Shown here in pieces: positions 42,481 to 52,261 of a stretch of DNA of 64,000 nt. The translations under genes were made by a program, and so were the position numbers. A model generated the notes under the pieces. That model was not told where the DNA came from. It ran no database searches and saw nothing but the letters and a program-made list of their open reading frames with translations. Position 1 is the stretch's first letter, and the number at the start of each line of letters is the position of its first letter. This DNA comes from Desulfosporosinus metallidurans (lineage in GTDB: Bacteria; Bacillota; Desulfitobacteriia; Desulfitobacteriales; Desulfitobacteriaceae): the NCBI RefSeq assembly GCF_001936615.1, contig NZ_MLBF01000011.1, forward strand, positions 56,953 through 120,952. Reading direction: 5' to 3'.

Positions 42481-43530
42481 CTATCTGGCTAAAAATTCCT
42501 CAATCTGTTCGTCCATGATTGCGGGAATATCGCCTTTTGCTAGGTATACTTTGGTCCAGTCCACAGTTTTATTAATGGCATCGGCAACGCCCCAGCGTGG
42601 TTGCCAACCGAAGGTGGTTTTCAGCTTGGAGCAGTCCAACTTGAGGAAGTTCGCCTCATGGGGACCGCCGACGAATTTATTTTCCCATGCTTGTCCTTCT
42701 CCCCATTTTTTACAGAATAGGTCCACAAGGGCTCCTGTAGTAATGCAGTCACAGTCATCTGGACCAACATTGTAATAATCCGCGTATCTTCCATCCTCAA
42801 ATTGTCTGGCCACGATCATCAGATACGCATAAAGGGGTTCTAGCACATGCTGGTAGGGACGGGTAGAATGGGGATTGCGAACAATAATAGGCTCTTTTTT
42901 TTCTGCTGCTCGAATACAGTCTGGGATAATACGGTCATTCGCAAAATCACCGCCACCAACAACATTTCCAGCTCGGGCGGTTGAAATGGCCACTTGACCG
43001 TCAGCAAAAAAGGAGTTCTTATAGCTATGGGTTACAAGCTCTGAGCAGGATTTCGAATTGGAATATGGATCAAAACCGTCCAAAGGCTCATTTTCCCGAT
43101 AACCCCATGCCCATTCATTATTGTGGTACACTTTGTCCGTGGTGACGTTTAGAAAGGATTTGACGCAGTTAGATGTCCTAATGCATTCCAAAATATTGAC
43201 CGTACCCATGACGTTGATTTCATAAGTGTTACGAGGATCCCTATAACTGTCGCGTACAATGGGCTGCGCCGCGAGATGCAGCACAATTTCCGGTTGTGCT
43301 TGTTCAAAAGCGGATTTGAGGGTGGCTAAATCACGTACATCCCCAATGTTAGAAGTCATTTTATTCTGAACACCGCAAAGTGAGAAGAGATTTGTAATGG
43401 TGGGTAGCTCTAGTGCATACCCTGTGACAATCGCACCAGCTTTTACTAACATGCGGCACAACCATGAACCCTTAAACCCTGTGTGTCCTGTTACAAATAC
43501 CTTTTTGCCCTTATAAAAGCTTAAATTCAT
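42481..43530 (-). CDS. rfbG: CDP-glucose 4,6-dehydratase
   Basis: The ATG at 43530 follows AAGGTGATAAAA; a longer frame would overlap the upstream gene. The 349-residue SDR-type enzyme has the cofactor motif VTGHTGFKGSWL, HLAAQPIVRDSYRDP, TTDKVYHNNEW with the active-site Thr/Asp, and YSNSKSCSELV with the catalytic Tyr and Lys. It converts CDP-glucose to CDP-4-keto-6-deoxyglucose. It lies ten bases downstream of rfbF and ten bases upstream of rfbH, a compact operon. Confidence 0.94.
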   Translation of the reverse strand: MNLSFYKGKKVFVTGHTGFKGSWLCRMLVKAGAIVTGYALELPTITNLFSLCGVQNKMTSNIGDVRDLATLKSAFEQAQPEIVLHLAAQPIVRDSYRDPRNTYEINVMGTVNILECIRTSNCVKSFLNVTTDKVYHNNEWAWGYRENEPLDGFDPYSNSKSCSELVTHSYKNSFFADGQVAISTARAGNVVGGGDFANDRIIPDCIRAAEKKEPIIVRNPHSTRPYQHVLEPLYAYLMIVARQFEDGRYADYYNVGPDDCDCITTGALVDLFCKKWGEGQAWENKFVGGPHEANFLKLDCSKLKTTFGWQPRWGVADAINKTVDWTKVYLAKGDIPAIMDEQIEEFLAR

Positions 43531-43540
43531 TTTTATCACC

Positions 43541-44314
43541 TTACCATATTTTCCAAGGGGCTTGTCCGCTAGCCCATAATTCTTCCAGCTGGTGCTTGTC
43601 ACGCTGAGTATCCATACACTGCCAGAAGCCATCGTGCTTATAAGCTTTTAATTCTCCATACTTTGCAACAGTTTCAAGCGGCTCTTTTTCGAATACTGTC
43701 CAGTCGCCTTCAATATAATCAAAAATTTTAGGTTCTAAAACCATAAAACCGCCATTAATTACACTGCCATCGTCCTTCTGTTTTTCCCGAAAGGCGTGAA
43801 TAGTGTTATCCTTGTCGATATCCAGCACGCCAAAACGCTGACCAACATTAATCGCTGTCATTGTTGCAATTTTTCCATGTGATTTATGGAACTCAACCAA
43901 TTTATTGATATTAATGTCACAAATACCGTCGCCATAGGTAAGCATAAACGGTTCCTCGCCAATGTACTTTTGAATTCTTTTCACGCGACCGCCAGTCATC
44001 GTGTTAAGACCTGTGTCAACCAGGGTTACCTTCCAGGGTTCAGCAAAGTTATTATGTACCTCCATTTTGTTTTCATCCGAAAAATCTAATGTAATATCAC
44101 TTCTATGTAGGTAATAATCCGCAAAATACTCCTTAATCATATAGGCTTTGTAGCCGCAGCAGATAACAAATTCATTGAAGTCGTAAAATGAGTAAGTCTT
44201 CATGATATGCCATAAAATTGGCATTTCCCCAATTTCAATCATGGGCTTTGGTTTCAAATGACTTTCTTCGGAAATTCGTGTGCCGAAACCGCCGGCAAGA
44301 ATTACGACTTTCAT
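43541..44314 (-). CDS. rfbF: Glucose-1-phosphate cytidylyltransferase
   Basis: This 257-residue enzyme makes CDP-glucose from CTP and glucose-1-phosphate. It shows VVILAGGFGTRISEESHLKP (nucleotide loop), PMIEIGEMPILWHIMKTYS, FMLTYGDGICDININKL (metal Asp) and a tail with GFWQCMDTQRDKHQLE, all typical of RfbF. Length is normal. It starts the CDP-sugar set rfbF, rfbG, rfbH and is preceded by the large membrane protein gene at 46840. Confidence 0.95.
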   Translation of the reverse strand: MKVVILAGGFGTRISEESHLKPKPMIEIGEMPILWHIMKTYSFYDFNEFVICCGYKAYMIKEYFADYYLHRSDITLDFSDENKMEVHNNFAEPWKVTLVDTGLNTMTGGRVKRIQKYIGEEPFMLTYGDGICDININKLVEFHKSHGKIATMTAINVGQRFGVLDIDKDNTIHAFREKQKDDGSVINGGFMVLEPKIFDYIEGDWTVFEKEPLETVAKYGELKAYKHDGFWQCMDTQRDKHQLEELWASGQAPWKIW

Positions 44315-44362
44315 CTTTTTATCCTCATTTCTTTATTTTCCATAGAATCAACTCAACATTTC

Positions 44363-46840
44363 CTATAAACCCTCTCTATTCTGTTCTACCAATTCACTAT
44401 TAATTTGAATTTCTTCCCTTGTAAGTACACCATTTGTAATTTTAACCTCTTTGATTAGTCCATTAAAAGCCCGATCTCCTCCTATAAAATTCCCGACAAA
44501 TAATGGTTGATGGCTATTATTAATTTGTCCCTCAAGGACTTGTTTGCCTGCTAACGTACCATTCACATACACAACAATTTCTTGCGTATGTTGATTAACA
44601 ATTACAGCAACATAGCTCCATTGGTTCGGAGTTAACTTAAAATCCGTTTCCTTCATCCATTTATTTCCGTCACCAAAACCGAACTGATAATTATTTGCCG
44701 ATTGACTGTTCTGCTGAATCACAAAACCACTATAATATTTCTCTCCGGGATGATTTCCAATGATCCCTGCATATGGAACCTGTGTGGCGTATGGCTTGAC
44801 CAATACTTCAACAGAAAAGCTACTCGCTAATTCAACAGGTGAAAACTCGGCACCATCTTTTACAAACCCATTCTTAAAACCAACATGGAATTGAGGAACT
44901 TGATGATCCTTAAATAACAACTGATTCTGTGGTACTAAATTCCAATATTCGGATTTTCTCGTCGAACTACTGATGCTATTAACATTAACTGAGTTAAGAT
45001 CGATCATTCCGCCCAAGTTTTCAACTCTACTGATAATGAAATCATTACCATATTTTGAATCCTTCAACTCGGATCGTTTGAGCAAAAATTGCCTCACATT
45101 ATTATCATTATATTCAATCACACCAGACACCTGCGACAGAGTACTAGCGGAATCTGGCGACCAATAAAAAATCTTAGCTACACTAGCAAAGGCCGAAATG
45201 ATTCTATTGTCATTAATTTTCAGGTCATCAAGAGGAGCTAAGATAACATAACCAGTTCCCAATTGCTTACTATCATACCTTAAATAATAGACGTGTTTCG
45301 TAGAAAACGGCAATTTATTGCTACTTTCTGAATCCTGGTAAATGCTAAACGGCTGAGGTTCCAGACTACCACTACTCACGTAGTTACCTTTGCTCAGTAC
45401 CTTCTGTCCCTTGATTCCAGAATGCATTAGAAAAAATGCTGTACTATCCCATGGATTATTACTATCGACTAGAATTACAGAATCCGAAGGTAAACCATTT
45501 AGCAATCCATTATCCAACGCGTATTCTAATGTCTTTCGCGGATATAACCAAAACTGATTTGACCTTTGGACAATGCTATAATTTGAAGAAACGGTGAAAA
45601 AACACAGTATAGCTACCAATGCTAGTGAAAGATATCGAATTGCCTTAGGGAATAAGCCATCGTCCAAAAACTTCAACCACTTAGCAAATCTGTGTCTGAA
45701 GTACAAACCACTAGAAATCAAAATTAAATCCAAACCAAAAATTTGTATAAATACCGGAAGGTATGGTCGTCCCCACCCCATGTACCCCTGATATTTTGCT
45801 GAAAACGAAACTAACACACCTGGCAAAATCAACATTAATAACCCTAACACGATGGTAGACTGCAAAGGTAATTTCTCATCCCTAGTCATGGAATTCTTAC
45901 CATTACATAAACCCAATAAAAATATGAATACAATTGGAAGGGCTAGTAAAATTAATTTAATAAAAATTGAATAGCTTGGAGAAAAAAGCTTGTCTGGATC
46001 AAGGATTCTGTATGATAATGGCAAAGTACCTACGAGTTGCTTGGCATAGGTAGCTAACATAGGAGCTATCTTGATATTTATGGTATACGGAGAATTAGAA
46101 CCAATAATCGGGACTTTAAAAATATATCTCAACAATAACGAAAGTCCTGCAAATAGAACAGCACTACCCAGAAAAGGGGAAATATAAAGCAATGTGTTTT
46201 TTTTGGGGGGATGTTGCTGCTTATAATTAAACCAAATTACCACTGCATGGAATAGAAAAAACAAATATGTAATTTCATAAGTCGCTAGACTAAAACAATA
46301 GAACAGAACACTTAATAAAAGATAAAGAAATTTTCTAGAATCTAAATAAAATTTAAGAAAAATCAGTGAAATCAAAATGTATAGAAAAACCAGTTGCAAT
46401 AATCCACCAAAACCCAATACAGGATCAAACCCTATATGGAAAGAGTAGAATAGTGGTATTGTTAAATAAGATAAGTTTACCATGACTTTATTTTTTGTTA
46501 ACAAAAATATTAAATATAAAAACAGACTGATGTCTATAAGATTTAAAAGAAATAAAAAAATTTTATAAGCCACAAGATTTTGTATTAATACGAATAACCC
46601 ATAGCCATAAAAGGCAAGCGGAAAGAATCGCCCATTGTGAATCCAACTACTCATATATTTTAAAGTATGTTGCGTTAATGTTAGATTAGACTCAATCATA
46701 CCTCCTAGCGTATATGAATTTATAGCATCATCAAACATATATCCACTTATAAACATCGGGAAAACAACAATTAAGAAAAATAAAGTTGCAAGAACTATGT
46801 ATTTATGCTGTTTGACTACTTCATACATTTTTATTTTCAT
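44363..46840 (-). CDS. GT-C-like polytopic membrane protein with C-terminal LamG domain
   Basis: The ATG at 46840 follows GGGAAAG. The 825-residue product has about ten to twelve N-terminal membrane helices (about residues 10-430). An early acidic motif, GYMFDDAINSYTLGG, sits in the first outer loop, as the catalytic Asp pair does in GT-C glycosyltransferases. The outer region then ends in a concanavalin-like LamG domain (FSVEVLVKPYATQVPYAGII, NQWSYVAVIVNQHTQEIVVY, VYVNGTLAGKQVLEG). I infer that it transfers an undecaprenyl-phosphate sugar to the glycan outside the cell, with GtrA/GtrB. The LamG part may hold the acceptor. Confidence 0.7.
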   Translation of the reverse strand: MKIKMYEVVKQHKYIVLATLFFLIVVFPMFISGYMFDDAINSYTLGGMIESNLTLTQHTLKYMSSWIHNGRFFPLAFYGYGLFVLIQNLVAYKIFLFLLNLIDISLFLYLIFLLTKNKVMVNLSYLTIPLFYSFHIGFDPVLGFGGLLQLVFLYILISLIFLKFYLDSRKFLYLLLSVLFYCFSLATYEITYLFFLFHAVVIWFNYKQQHPPKKNTLLYISPFLGSAVLFAGLSLLLRYIFKVPIIGSNSPYTINIKIAPMLATYAKQLVGTLPLSYRILDPDKLFSPSYSIFIKLILLALPIVFIFLLGLCNGKNSMTRDEKLPLQSTIVLGLLMLILPGVLVSFSAKYQGYMGWGRPYLPVFIQIFGLDLILISSGLYFRHRFAKWLKFLDDGLFPKAIRYLSLALVAILCFFTVSSNYSIVQRSNQFWLYPRKTLEYALDNGLLNGLPSDSVILVDSNNPWDSTAFFLMHSGIKGQKVLSKGNYVSSGSLEPQPFSIYQDSESSNKLPFSTKHVYYLRYDSKQLGTGYVILAPLDDLKINDNRIISAFASVAKIFYWSPDSASTLSQVSGVIEYNDNNVRQFLLKRSELKDSKYGNDFIISRVENLGGMIDLNSVNVNSISSSTRKSEYWNLVPQNQLLFKDHQVPQFHVGFKNGFVKDGAEFSPVELASSFSVEVLVKPYATQVPYAGIIGNHPGEKYYSGFVIQQNSQSANNYQFGFGDGNKWMKETDFKLTPNQWSYVAVIVNQHTQEIVVYVNGTLAGKQVLEGQINNSHQPLFVGNFIGGDRAFNGLIKEVKITNGVLTREEIQINSELVEQNREGL

Positions 46841-46874
46841 AACACTTTCCCTTCTCAATAAAAACTATAACTCG

Positions 46875-46964
46875 TCATTTATTGCTTCTTGATTTATTTA
46901 CAATAGCTTTTTCAGCAATAGATTCCCGATAAAATTTCCTATAGAGTCGTAATGTCCTACCCAT
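46875..46964 (-). CDS. Possible small basic protein, 29 aa
   Basis: AAGGAG lies ten bases before an ATG at 46964, and the frame runs 29 codons to TGA. The product is basic (MGRTLRLYRKFYRESIAEKA, then a Lys/Arg/Asn/Ser tail). It sits in the 168-base gap between two large membrane-protein genes of the operon. It could be real, or the relic of a longer gene's end. No family is recognised. Confidence 0.35.
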   Translation of the reverse strand: MGRTLRLYRKFYRESIAEKAIVNKSRSNK

Positions 46965-47008
46965 CTGATACAAGCTCCTTATATTTATAGAAGTAAACCA
47001 TGCGACAA

Positions 47009-49225
47009 CTAATACTTTTGAGGAAGAATTGTAGACTTGAAATTTTCAACCCTAAATACCAAATATCTTGGATCTTGGGGTGCATCGACTCTCTTCGCGT
47101 CACTTGAGAATTTAAGTATATAATTCCCCGGTGGAACATTGATGATCTTGGTATATAATGTAGACTGGTTGCTCACTATTAACTTATCCGAAAAATCAGT
47201 TCCACTAATGTAGAGATTCGACTTTTCCGGATAACCTGTAGCTATTGACATCTGAATTTCAACCTGTTTAGGTTTGTCCGAGGGATTATTTAGTTCCGAT
47301 TGACCTGTAGAAGAGCACCAACGCCAGTTGGCTGAAGTAGTATCTTCCAACCCAGAAAATCCCCCTTTCCAAGACATAAGTAATGGGTGAAGTGCATTAT
47401 CTTGCGCCACTTCATATTGTTGTGGTGTATAGCCCAACTTTAATGAGTTATTGAATTTAATTAGATTGAAAAACACTAACCTTTGATTATTACTGTAAAT
47501 CGGCTGTTCATCCAAGTGCTGGGAGATATCAGCAATCATCTTATTTGCCTGATCCTTGTAACCATATCGGTCAATGTAGATGCCATTAAATCCGCTTAAG
47601 GATATCGTTTTCAGCATCTCATCCAACGGCTGTTGACTAACATCTTTATACCATTTATCTCCCGCCCGTCCTTTCATTGTTCCGTAACTCCAGCTTAGAT
47701 CTTGTGAGTGCAAATACCCACGAAACAGATCATAATCGGCCATGTTATTGACTAGTGGATTTTCCGGAAAGGGAACATACGGTAGTTGAAAGATCATAGA
47801 ATCCTTAGGAACGGAATGTTCGATCTGACTAATGAATCTTGCATCATTTTCATAACTAGATCTGACGCCATTATAATCAGGTATATAATGGACAGTCGTT
47901 TGATCATATATTCCAACTGCTAAAATGAAAACAGGCAATATGAACCTCACCCATCTAAGTCTTCTATATTGGCTAGCTAAGTTAACAAGTTTGTCAACGA
48001 GCACCCCTACAGCAAAAAGTGATAAGAATGCAATAAATACAACGATTCTGTTATACCCTCTGATTTCCGGTGAAATGATCAGTGCAAACATCGTTCCAAA
48101 TCCGCCAATGGTTGCCAGTAGAATCCCTGACAAGTTTAGCACAGCAAGTTGTCTTATTACCAGAATATCTCGACTAACTGGCAAGAAGCTACCGAAAATC
48201 GCCATCGCTATGAGAATAACAAATCCAATACTGCCAATAACGCCTAAGGTAGCAGAATCGTTTTCATTAACCAGGGGAGCACTTGCATCATATAAAGCTT
48301 TATCCTTCGCCAAGAAGCCAATTCTATGACCTGACACAGGCAACAGCATTTGAGTTATTTTCAATCCATAAATTTCCGAGTCCTCCGGACTTTTGTGGGC
48401 AACTTCTGCATTAGTCCCATGGTTGTGAACATAAATAAGATTAGGAGCAATATTTAATACAACGCCGGAACCCATGACACATAGCAATATCACTGTAGCA
48501 ACAATATGAGAGATTCTCTTATCTCTAACAAATGCATCAAATCCAGCCACAAATAGAAAAAAGCAAGCAAAAAAAGCATAATAAACGCCTATACACGATG
48601 AAACTAGGCAGATCAGAGCACTCAAGACAAACTTTCTTTGTCGACACAAATCCCTAATTCTTATCGGTATGGCGGAATACGACGCAAATTCACCGTTAAT
48701 AATCCAAAGTGCAATCATTATAAGTAGCGGAACCTGAAAATAAAAAGATAAGAAGAAATGCCCTTCGCCTCTAAAGAAATGGTATGGTAGAAAACTGTAA
48801 AGTAGGCTAATACCAACTGCGACTGTCCTAGAAATACCAAATTTCCGAAACACATAGAGACTTGTAATCGTAGTCATAATAAACGTTAGAATAAAAGAAG
48901 AGTTTACTATAAGTCCAACTTGTTGGGTGAAAAAGGACAAGAATTTTACCCAAAGTAACGTTAATCCATCTGAACTGGGGTAGTCAAACATGTTTGCTCC
49001 GAAAGGAGCACCAAAAAATCGGTTATTTAAAAACCACCCGTTATCAACAATTCCTTTGATGTACGCTTGAGTAAAAATACCATCTCCACCGTAGTTAAAT
49101 GGCACTGTTAAATTTGCATGCCATAACTTCATAACTCCAACCAAAATGACTAAAGTTAGTAGGATAGCACTGGTATACATTAAAACTGAATTCATTTGGT
49201 TATCATTATTTTTTATCCGTTGCAT
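47009..49225 (-). CDS. Large polytopic membrane protein, YfhO/GT-C-like
   Basis: The ATG at 49225 follows AAGGAGAG. The 738-residue product has an N-terminal helix, an outer loop with NYGGDGIFTQAYIKGIVDNG (acidic residue where GT-C enzymes keep theirs), about ten to twelve helices up to residue 450, and a C-terminal extracytoplasmic region. It resembles YfhO-type and GT-C sugar-transfer proteins. It may transfer or flip a lipid-linked sugar for glycan decoration. Two such proteins in the locus could serve different side groups. It precedes the LamG-bearing homologue. Confidence 0.65.
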   Translation of the reverse strand: MQRIKNNDNQMNSVLMYTSAILLTLVILVGVMKLWHANLTVPFNYGGDGIFTQAYIKGIVDNGWFLNNRFFGAPFGANMFDYPSSDGLTLLWVKFLSFFTQQVGLIVNSSFILTFIMTTITSLYVFRKFGISRTVAVGISLLYSFLPYHFFRGEGHFFLSFYFQVPLLIMIALWIINGEFASYSAIPIRIRDLCRQRKFVLSALICLVSSCIGVYYAFFACFFLFVAGFDAFVRDKRISHIVATVILLCVMGSGVVLNIAPNLIYVHNHGTNAEVAHKSPEDSEIYGLKITQMLLPVSGHRIGFLAKDKALYDASAPLVNENDSATLGVIGSIGFVILIAMAIFGSFLPVSRDILVIRQLAVLNLSGILLATIGGFGTMFALIISPEIRGYNRIVVFIAFLSLFAVGVLVDKLVNLASQYRRLRWVRFILPVFILAVGIYDQTTVHYIPDYNGVRSSYENDARFISQIEHSVPKDSMIFQLPYVPFPENPLVNNMADYDLFRGYLHSQDLSWSYGTMKGRAGDKWYKDVSQQPLDEMLKTISLSGFNGIYIDRYGYKDQANKMIADISQHLDEQPIYSNNQRLVFFNLIKFNNSLKLGYTPQQYEVAQDNALHPLLMSWKGGFSGLEDTTSANWRWCSSTGQSELNNPSDKPKQVEIQMSIATGYPEKSNLYISGTDFSDKLIVSNQSTLYTKIINVPPGNYILKFSSDAKRVDAPQDPRYLVFRVENFKSTILPQKY

Positions 49226-49307
49226 TACATATTTCTCTCCTTCTACCAAGCAGAACAATTAAAAATTAAAACACAAAACGATTATCAAGCCTTAGTAAGC
49301 TAAGGAT

Positions 49308-49814
49308 TCAGGTCTTAGCAACCTCCAATAGTAACACTAATGGCTTTGAGCCTTTCTCTCCAAACCAAGCCTCACCTTCCTGAACCATATCTAACTGTAC
49401 AACGTAATCCCCCACCTCATCTGGCGCTTTCAGGTTCATTGGCACTGTGACCCGTTGTCCGGGGCGTAGATCATAAGGAAGAGTTGTTCTCAGACCGTCA
49501 CTTCGTACCAGTTGCTTATTGTGATCTAGGATTTGATACGAGAGATGCACAGGATTTGGTCCGTCGTGGGACCAGATGAAATTACCGGTGTTTACCGTTG
49601 TAACATCAATTTTTAGCAATTGACCGGATGTAGCATGGATGCCAGTTTTCATTGCTTCTTTTATCAAAATTTGTTCGCCATACACCTTATTTGATTTTTC
49701 AAGTCCATTAAGTGTCAAGTAATGACCGCTCATAATCCGAGCATTAACTACTAACATAGCTAGGATTATAATCGGCAAAAGCCAAAGTGCTAATCCTTCA
49801 ATTTTTTTATTCAT
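49308..49814 (-). CDS. Membrane-anchored Ig-like domain protein, 168 aa
   Basis: One N-terminal membrane helix (LALWLLPIIILAMLVVNARI) is followed by a linker and one beta-rich domain (residues about 60-165) containing GPNPVHLSYQILDHNKQLV, RPGQRVTVPMNLKAPDEVGD and VVQLDMVQEGEAWFGEKG. The same domain forms the C-terminal part of the sulfotransferase at 27698, with PVHLSY and LVQEG-WF at equivalent places. It sits between the GT4 genes and the membrane proteins. It may hold glycan or glycan enzymes at the outer membrane face. No named family is assigned. Confidence 0.65.
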   Translation of the reverse strand: MNKKIEGLALWLLPIIILAMLVVNARIMSGHYLTLNGLEKSNKVYGEQILIKEAMKTGIHATSGQLLKIDVTTVNTGNFIWSHDGPNPVHLSYQILDHNKQLVRSDGLRTTLPYDLRPGQRVTVPMNLKAPDEVGDYVVQLDMVQEGEAWFGEKGSKPLVLLLEVAKT

Positions 49815-49923
49815 TCAGTGATCCCGCCTTAACTAGTCGGTCCAATTTATTCTGTCGACAAAATTTATTTACGTACACCTGAGTTATGATCCAGATTACC
49901 TCCGCATACTAGTGGCCTTCCTC

Positions 49924-51000
49924 CTACATAACTTCTTTATAAATTTCCATAGTTCTCATGAGCGTATTCTCCCATGTAAACATCTTGGCTCTTTCCAGTC
50001 CTTTAAGGCTTAATTCCTCCCTCGTTTCGCGACTTTCCAAAATACCAGTAACTATCTTTGACATTTCCTCTTCATCCTGTGGGTCAAAGAGCATTGCCGC
50101 ATCTCCTGCAACCTCTGGAATTGAAGAAGTATTAGAAGCTGCCACCGGAGTCCCACAGGCCATAGCTTCCAGAACTGGGAGTCCAAATCCTTCATAAAGT
50201 GAAGGGAAGACAAATAATTCAGCCATACTGTACAGAGAGACTAATTCCTGCTGGTCAACCGGGCCAAGAAAGAAAATATTGTTGGCACCTCTAATGTTCT
50301 CACTTAACTTTGTCCCTCTCCAACTCCCGCCAATCACCGCAAGATCTACTCCCGGGTTCTTGCTTAAGTGTTGGAAAACCTTCACAAGTCGATCCACATT
50401 CTTTCTGGGCTCATTGCCACCTATTGTTAAAACAAATGGCCGGTGAAGTCCGAACTTTTGTGCCGGAATCCTCTGTAATATCGGATCACGTACAGGTACA
50501 AACTCTTCTCCACATGCCAAGTAAATAACCTTTATCTTTTCTCTGGGCACAGACATGTACTTTACTATTTCATCCCTAGAGAAGATAGAATCCGTAATTA
50601 TTCTAGCGGATCGGTTTAAGGCTATCTGCAAGGCTAAACGGTAATAGGTACGTTCAACATTCGTACCGAGATATATATCCTTAAAGACTAAAGGTATTAC
50701 GTCGTGAATCGTAACGACAGACTTTATAACCTGTCTTATTGGTAATCCAAAGTTCATTGGATTGTGTAGAATGTCAACTTTATTGTCTTTAAGGAATCGT
50801 GGTAGATCTACTTGTTCCCACCATAGACGTTGTAAACGCGTTGAATAACCGTGGAACTTTCGTCTACTGATAGTAACTTCATCTGAAACCGCCGCGGTCT
50901 CGACTCCTGAGAACATGATTGGGAGCTTTTTCAGAAGGGCCTGACTGTAGTTCCCAATGCCTGACTTAGGAAGAGCCCTCATATCAATTGCTATCTTCAT
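49924..51000 (-). CDS. GT4 glycosyltransferase
   Basis: This 358-residue GT-B enzyme starts [20 protein letters not shown]. The C-terminal donor domain has [20 protein letters not shown] and the E-x7-E motif in [20 protein letters not shown]. This subgroup includes mannosyl and rhamnosyl transferases such as those of D-rhamnan O-antigen loci. Its start overlaps the next upstream gene by four bases (ATGA). It likely uses GDP-rhamnose or GDP-mannose in backbone assembly. The exact linkage cannot be told. Confidence 0.9.
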   Translation of the reverse strand: MKIAIDMRALPKSGIGNYSQALLKKLPIMFSGVETAAVSDEVTISRRKFHGYSTRLQRLWWEQVDLPRFLKDNKVDILHNPMNFGLPIRQVIKSVVTIHDVIPLVFKDIYLGTNVERTYYRLALQIALNRSARIITDSIFSRDEIVKYMSVPREKIKVIYLACGEEFVPVRDPILQRIPAQKFGLHRPFVLTIGGNEPRKNVDRLVKVFQHLSKNPGVDLAVIGGSWRGTKLSENIRGANNIFFLGPVDQQELVSLYSMAELFVFPSLYEGFGLPVLEAMACGTPVAASNTSSIPEVAGDAAMLFDPQDEEEMSKIVTGILESRETREELSLKGLERAKMFTWENTLMRTMEIYKEVM

Positions 51001-52247
51001 AAAGCTGCTTCCCTTTCTAAACCGTCATTACCCACTTCTTCTCGATCAGTACGACAAAGACGTTTATTTTCAGACGACCCCACAACCTCTATAGCACTCC
51101 GAAACTTATCCTCAATTACCGCCCATTGATAGTTCCGCTCAACATATTGGCGACCATTCTGTCCCATACCTAACCTTATCCTATCATGATCTAGTAAATA
51201 GTCTAATGTCTCGCAAAACTCAACGTAATTTTCATAGAACAGACCACCATTACTCCTCAGACAATGACCCTTAAGAACCTCGCAATTGCCATTAACCAAA
51301 ACGGGAGTATCCATGGAAAATGCCTCCAAAAGAATCATAGATAGACTTTCGTATTGGGAAGGGTTAACGATTAAATCAGCACTTTCTATAGCTGCAAACT
51401 TATCTTCATCACTCAAAAAACCCAGACTGATAATTCGTGGATCTTTAGGAATTTTGAACACGGGCTTTCCTATCAAAACGAGCTTCAGGCCTTTTCTATT
51501 ACCTTCATTTACGTATCTAAGAAAAAAATCGAAGAGCTGACCACAACCCTTTGACTCGTCGATGCGTCCAACGTATAACACAAAACGATCTGCAATTCCA
51601 TACTTTTTCCGGAAATTGGGCAATATTTTCTTTGACGGACACTCAACTCCTAAGCCCACAGTGAGCGAAGAAATATAACTATTTTTAAACTTAGTCTGGA
51701 CAAACTTTTTTTCCTCTTCGGTTAGGAAAAGAATCACTCGTGGTAAATGAAAGAGACTATTGAAAATATTAAGATGAATAGGAGGCTCATCATGCGCTGT
51801 TGGAATGAGTATACTCCTCTCCGGAGCAATGTGCAGACCAAAATAAGTCGTGGCATAAAGGTATGTCATGAAAATCACCACGTAATATGAGCCCTTATGT
51901 TCTTCAAGATAGTGAAGCAGATCTGTGGAAACTGGTCCTTGCTCTTGCTGCCAAGCAAGACCCTCAGAAAACATACTCTTTGATGAGAAAATTTTCCTTG
52001 AAGACCTGTCAAAGTCGCTCGGCACGCGCTCACGATCTGTCTTAAAACGCCTGACAGTTACCCTGTTCATAACCTCCGCACCTTGGGAGTATTCGTTTCT
52101 CCAGGTAACGTAGTCAATAGCACACGTCGTTAGAACTTCTACCTCATAAAATTTCACTAGTCGCTCCGCTATCTGCCTGCAATAGAGCTCGGAACCCCCA
52201 TTAACCTCTAACCCATATCTTTGTACCACGATGGCTATCCGTTTCAT
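50997..52247 (-). CDS. GT4-type glycosyltransferase
   Basis: This 416-residue GT-B enzyme opens IAIVVQRYGLEVNGGSELYC and has the donor-site region FVLYVGRIDESKGCGQLFDF and NPSQYESLSMILLEAFSMDT. It is clearly paralogous to the enzyme at 53326 (both share GG.E near the start, the PTAHDE/PCLHEE segment and a similar C-terminal half). The C-terminal tail is charged. It overlaps the following gene by four bases and starts 15 bases after the previous one. It is part of the run of four backbone transferases. Confidence 0.87.
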   Translation of the reverse strand: MKRIAIVVQRYGLEVNGGSELYCRQIAERLVKFYEVEVLTTCAIDYVTWRNEYSQGAEVMNRVTVRRFKTDRERVPSDFDRSSRKIFSSKSMFSEGLAWQQEQGPVSTDLLHYLEEHKGSYYVVIFMTYLYATTYFGLHIAPERSILIPTAHDEPPIHLNIFNSLFHLPRVILFLTEEEKKFVQTKFKNSYISSLTVGLGVECPSKKILPNFRKKYGIADRFVLYVGRIDESKGCGQLFDFFLRYVNEGNRKGLKLVLIGKPVFKIPKDPRIISLGFLSDEDKFAAIESADLIVNPSQYESLSMILLEAFSMDTPVLVNGNCEVLKGHCLRSNGGLFYENYVEFCETLDYLLDHDRIRLGMGQNGRQYVERNYQWAVIEDKFRSAIEVVGSSENKRLCRTDREEVGNDGLEREAAL

Positions 52248-52261
52248 ACTTCACCCTTGCC

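Noticed and set aside
47925..48329. A 134-codon frame antisense to the YfhO-like membrane protein
   Set aside because: Shadow of a well-supported gene, without ribosome site or domain.
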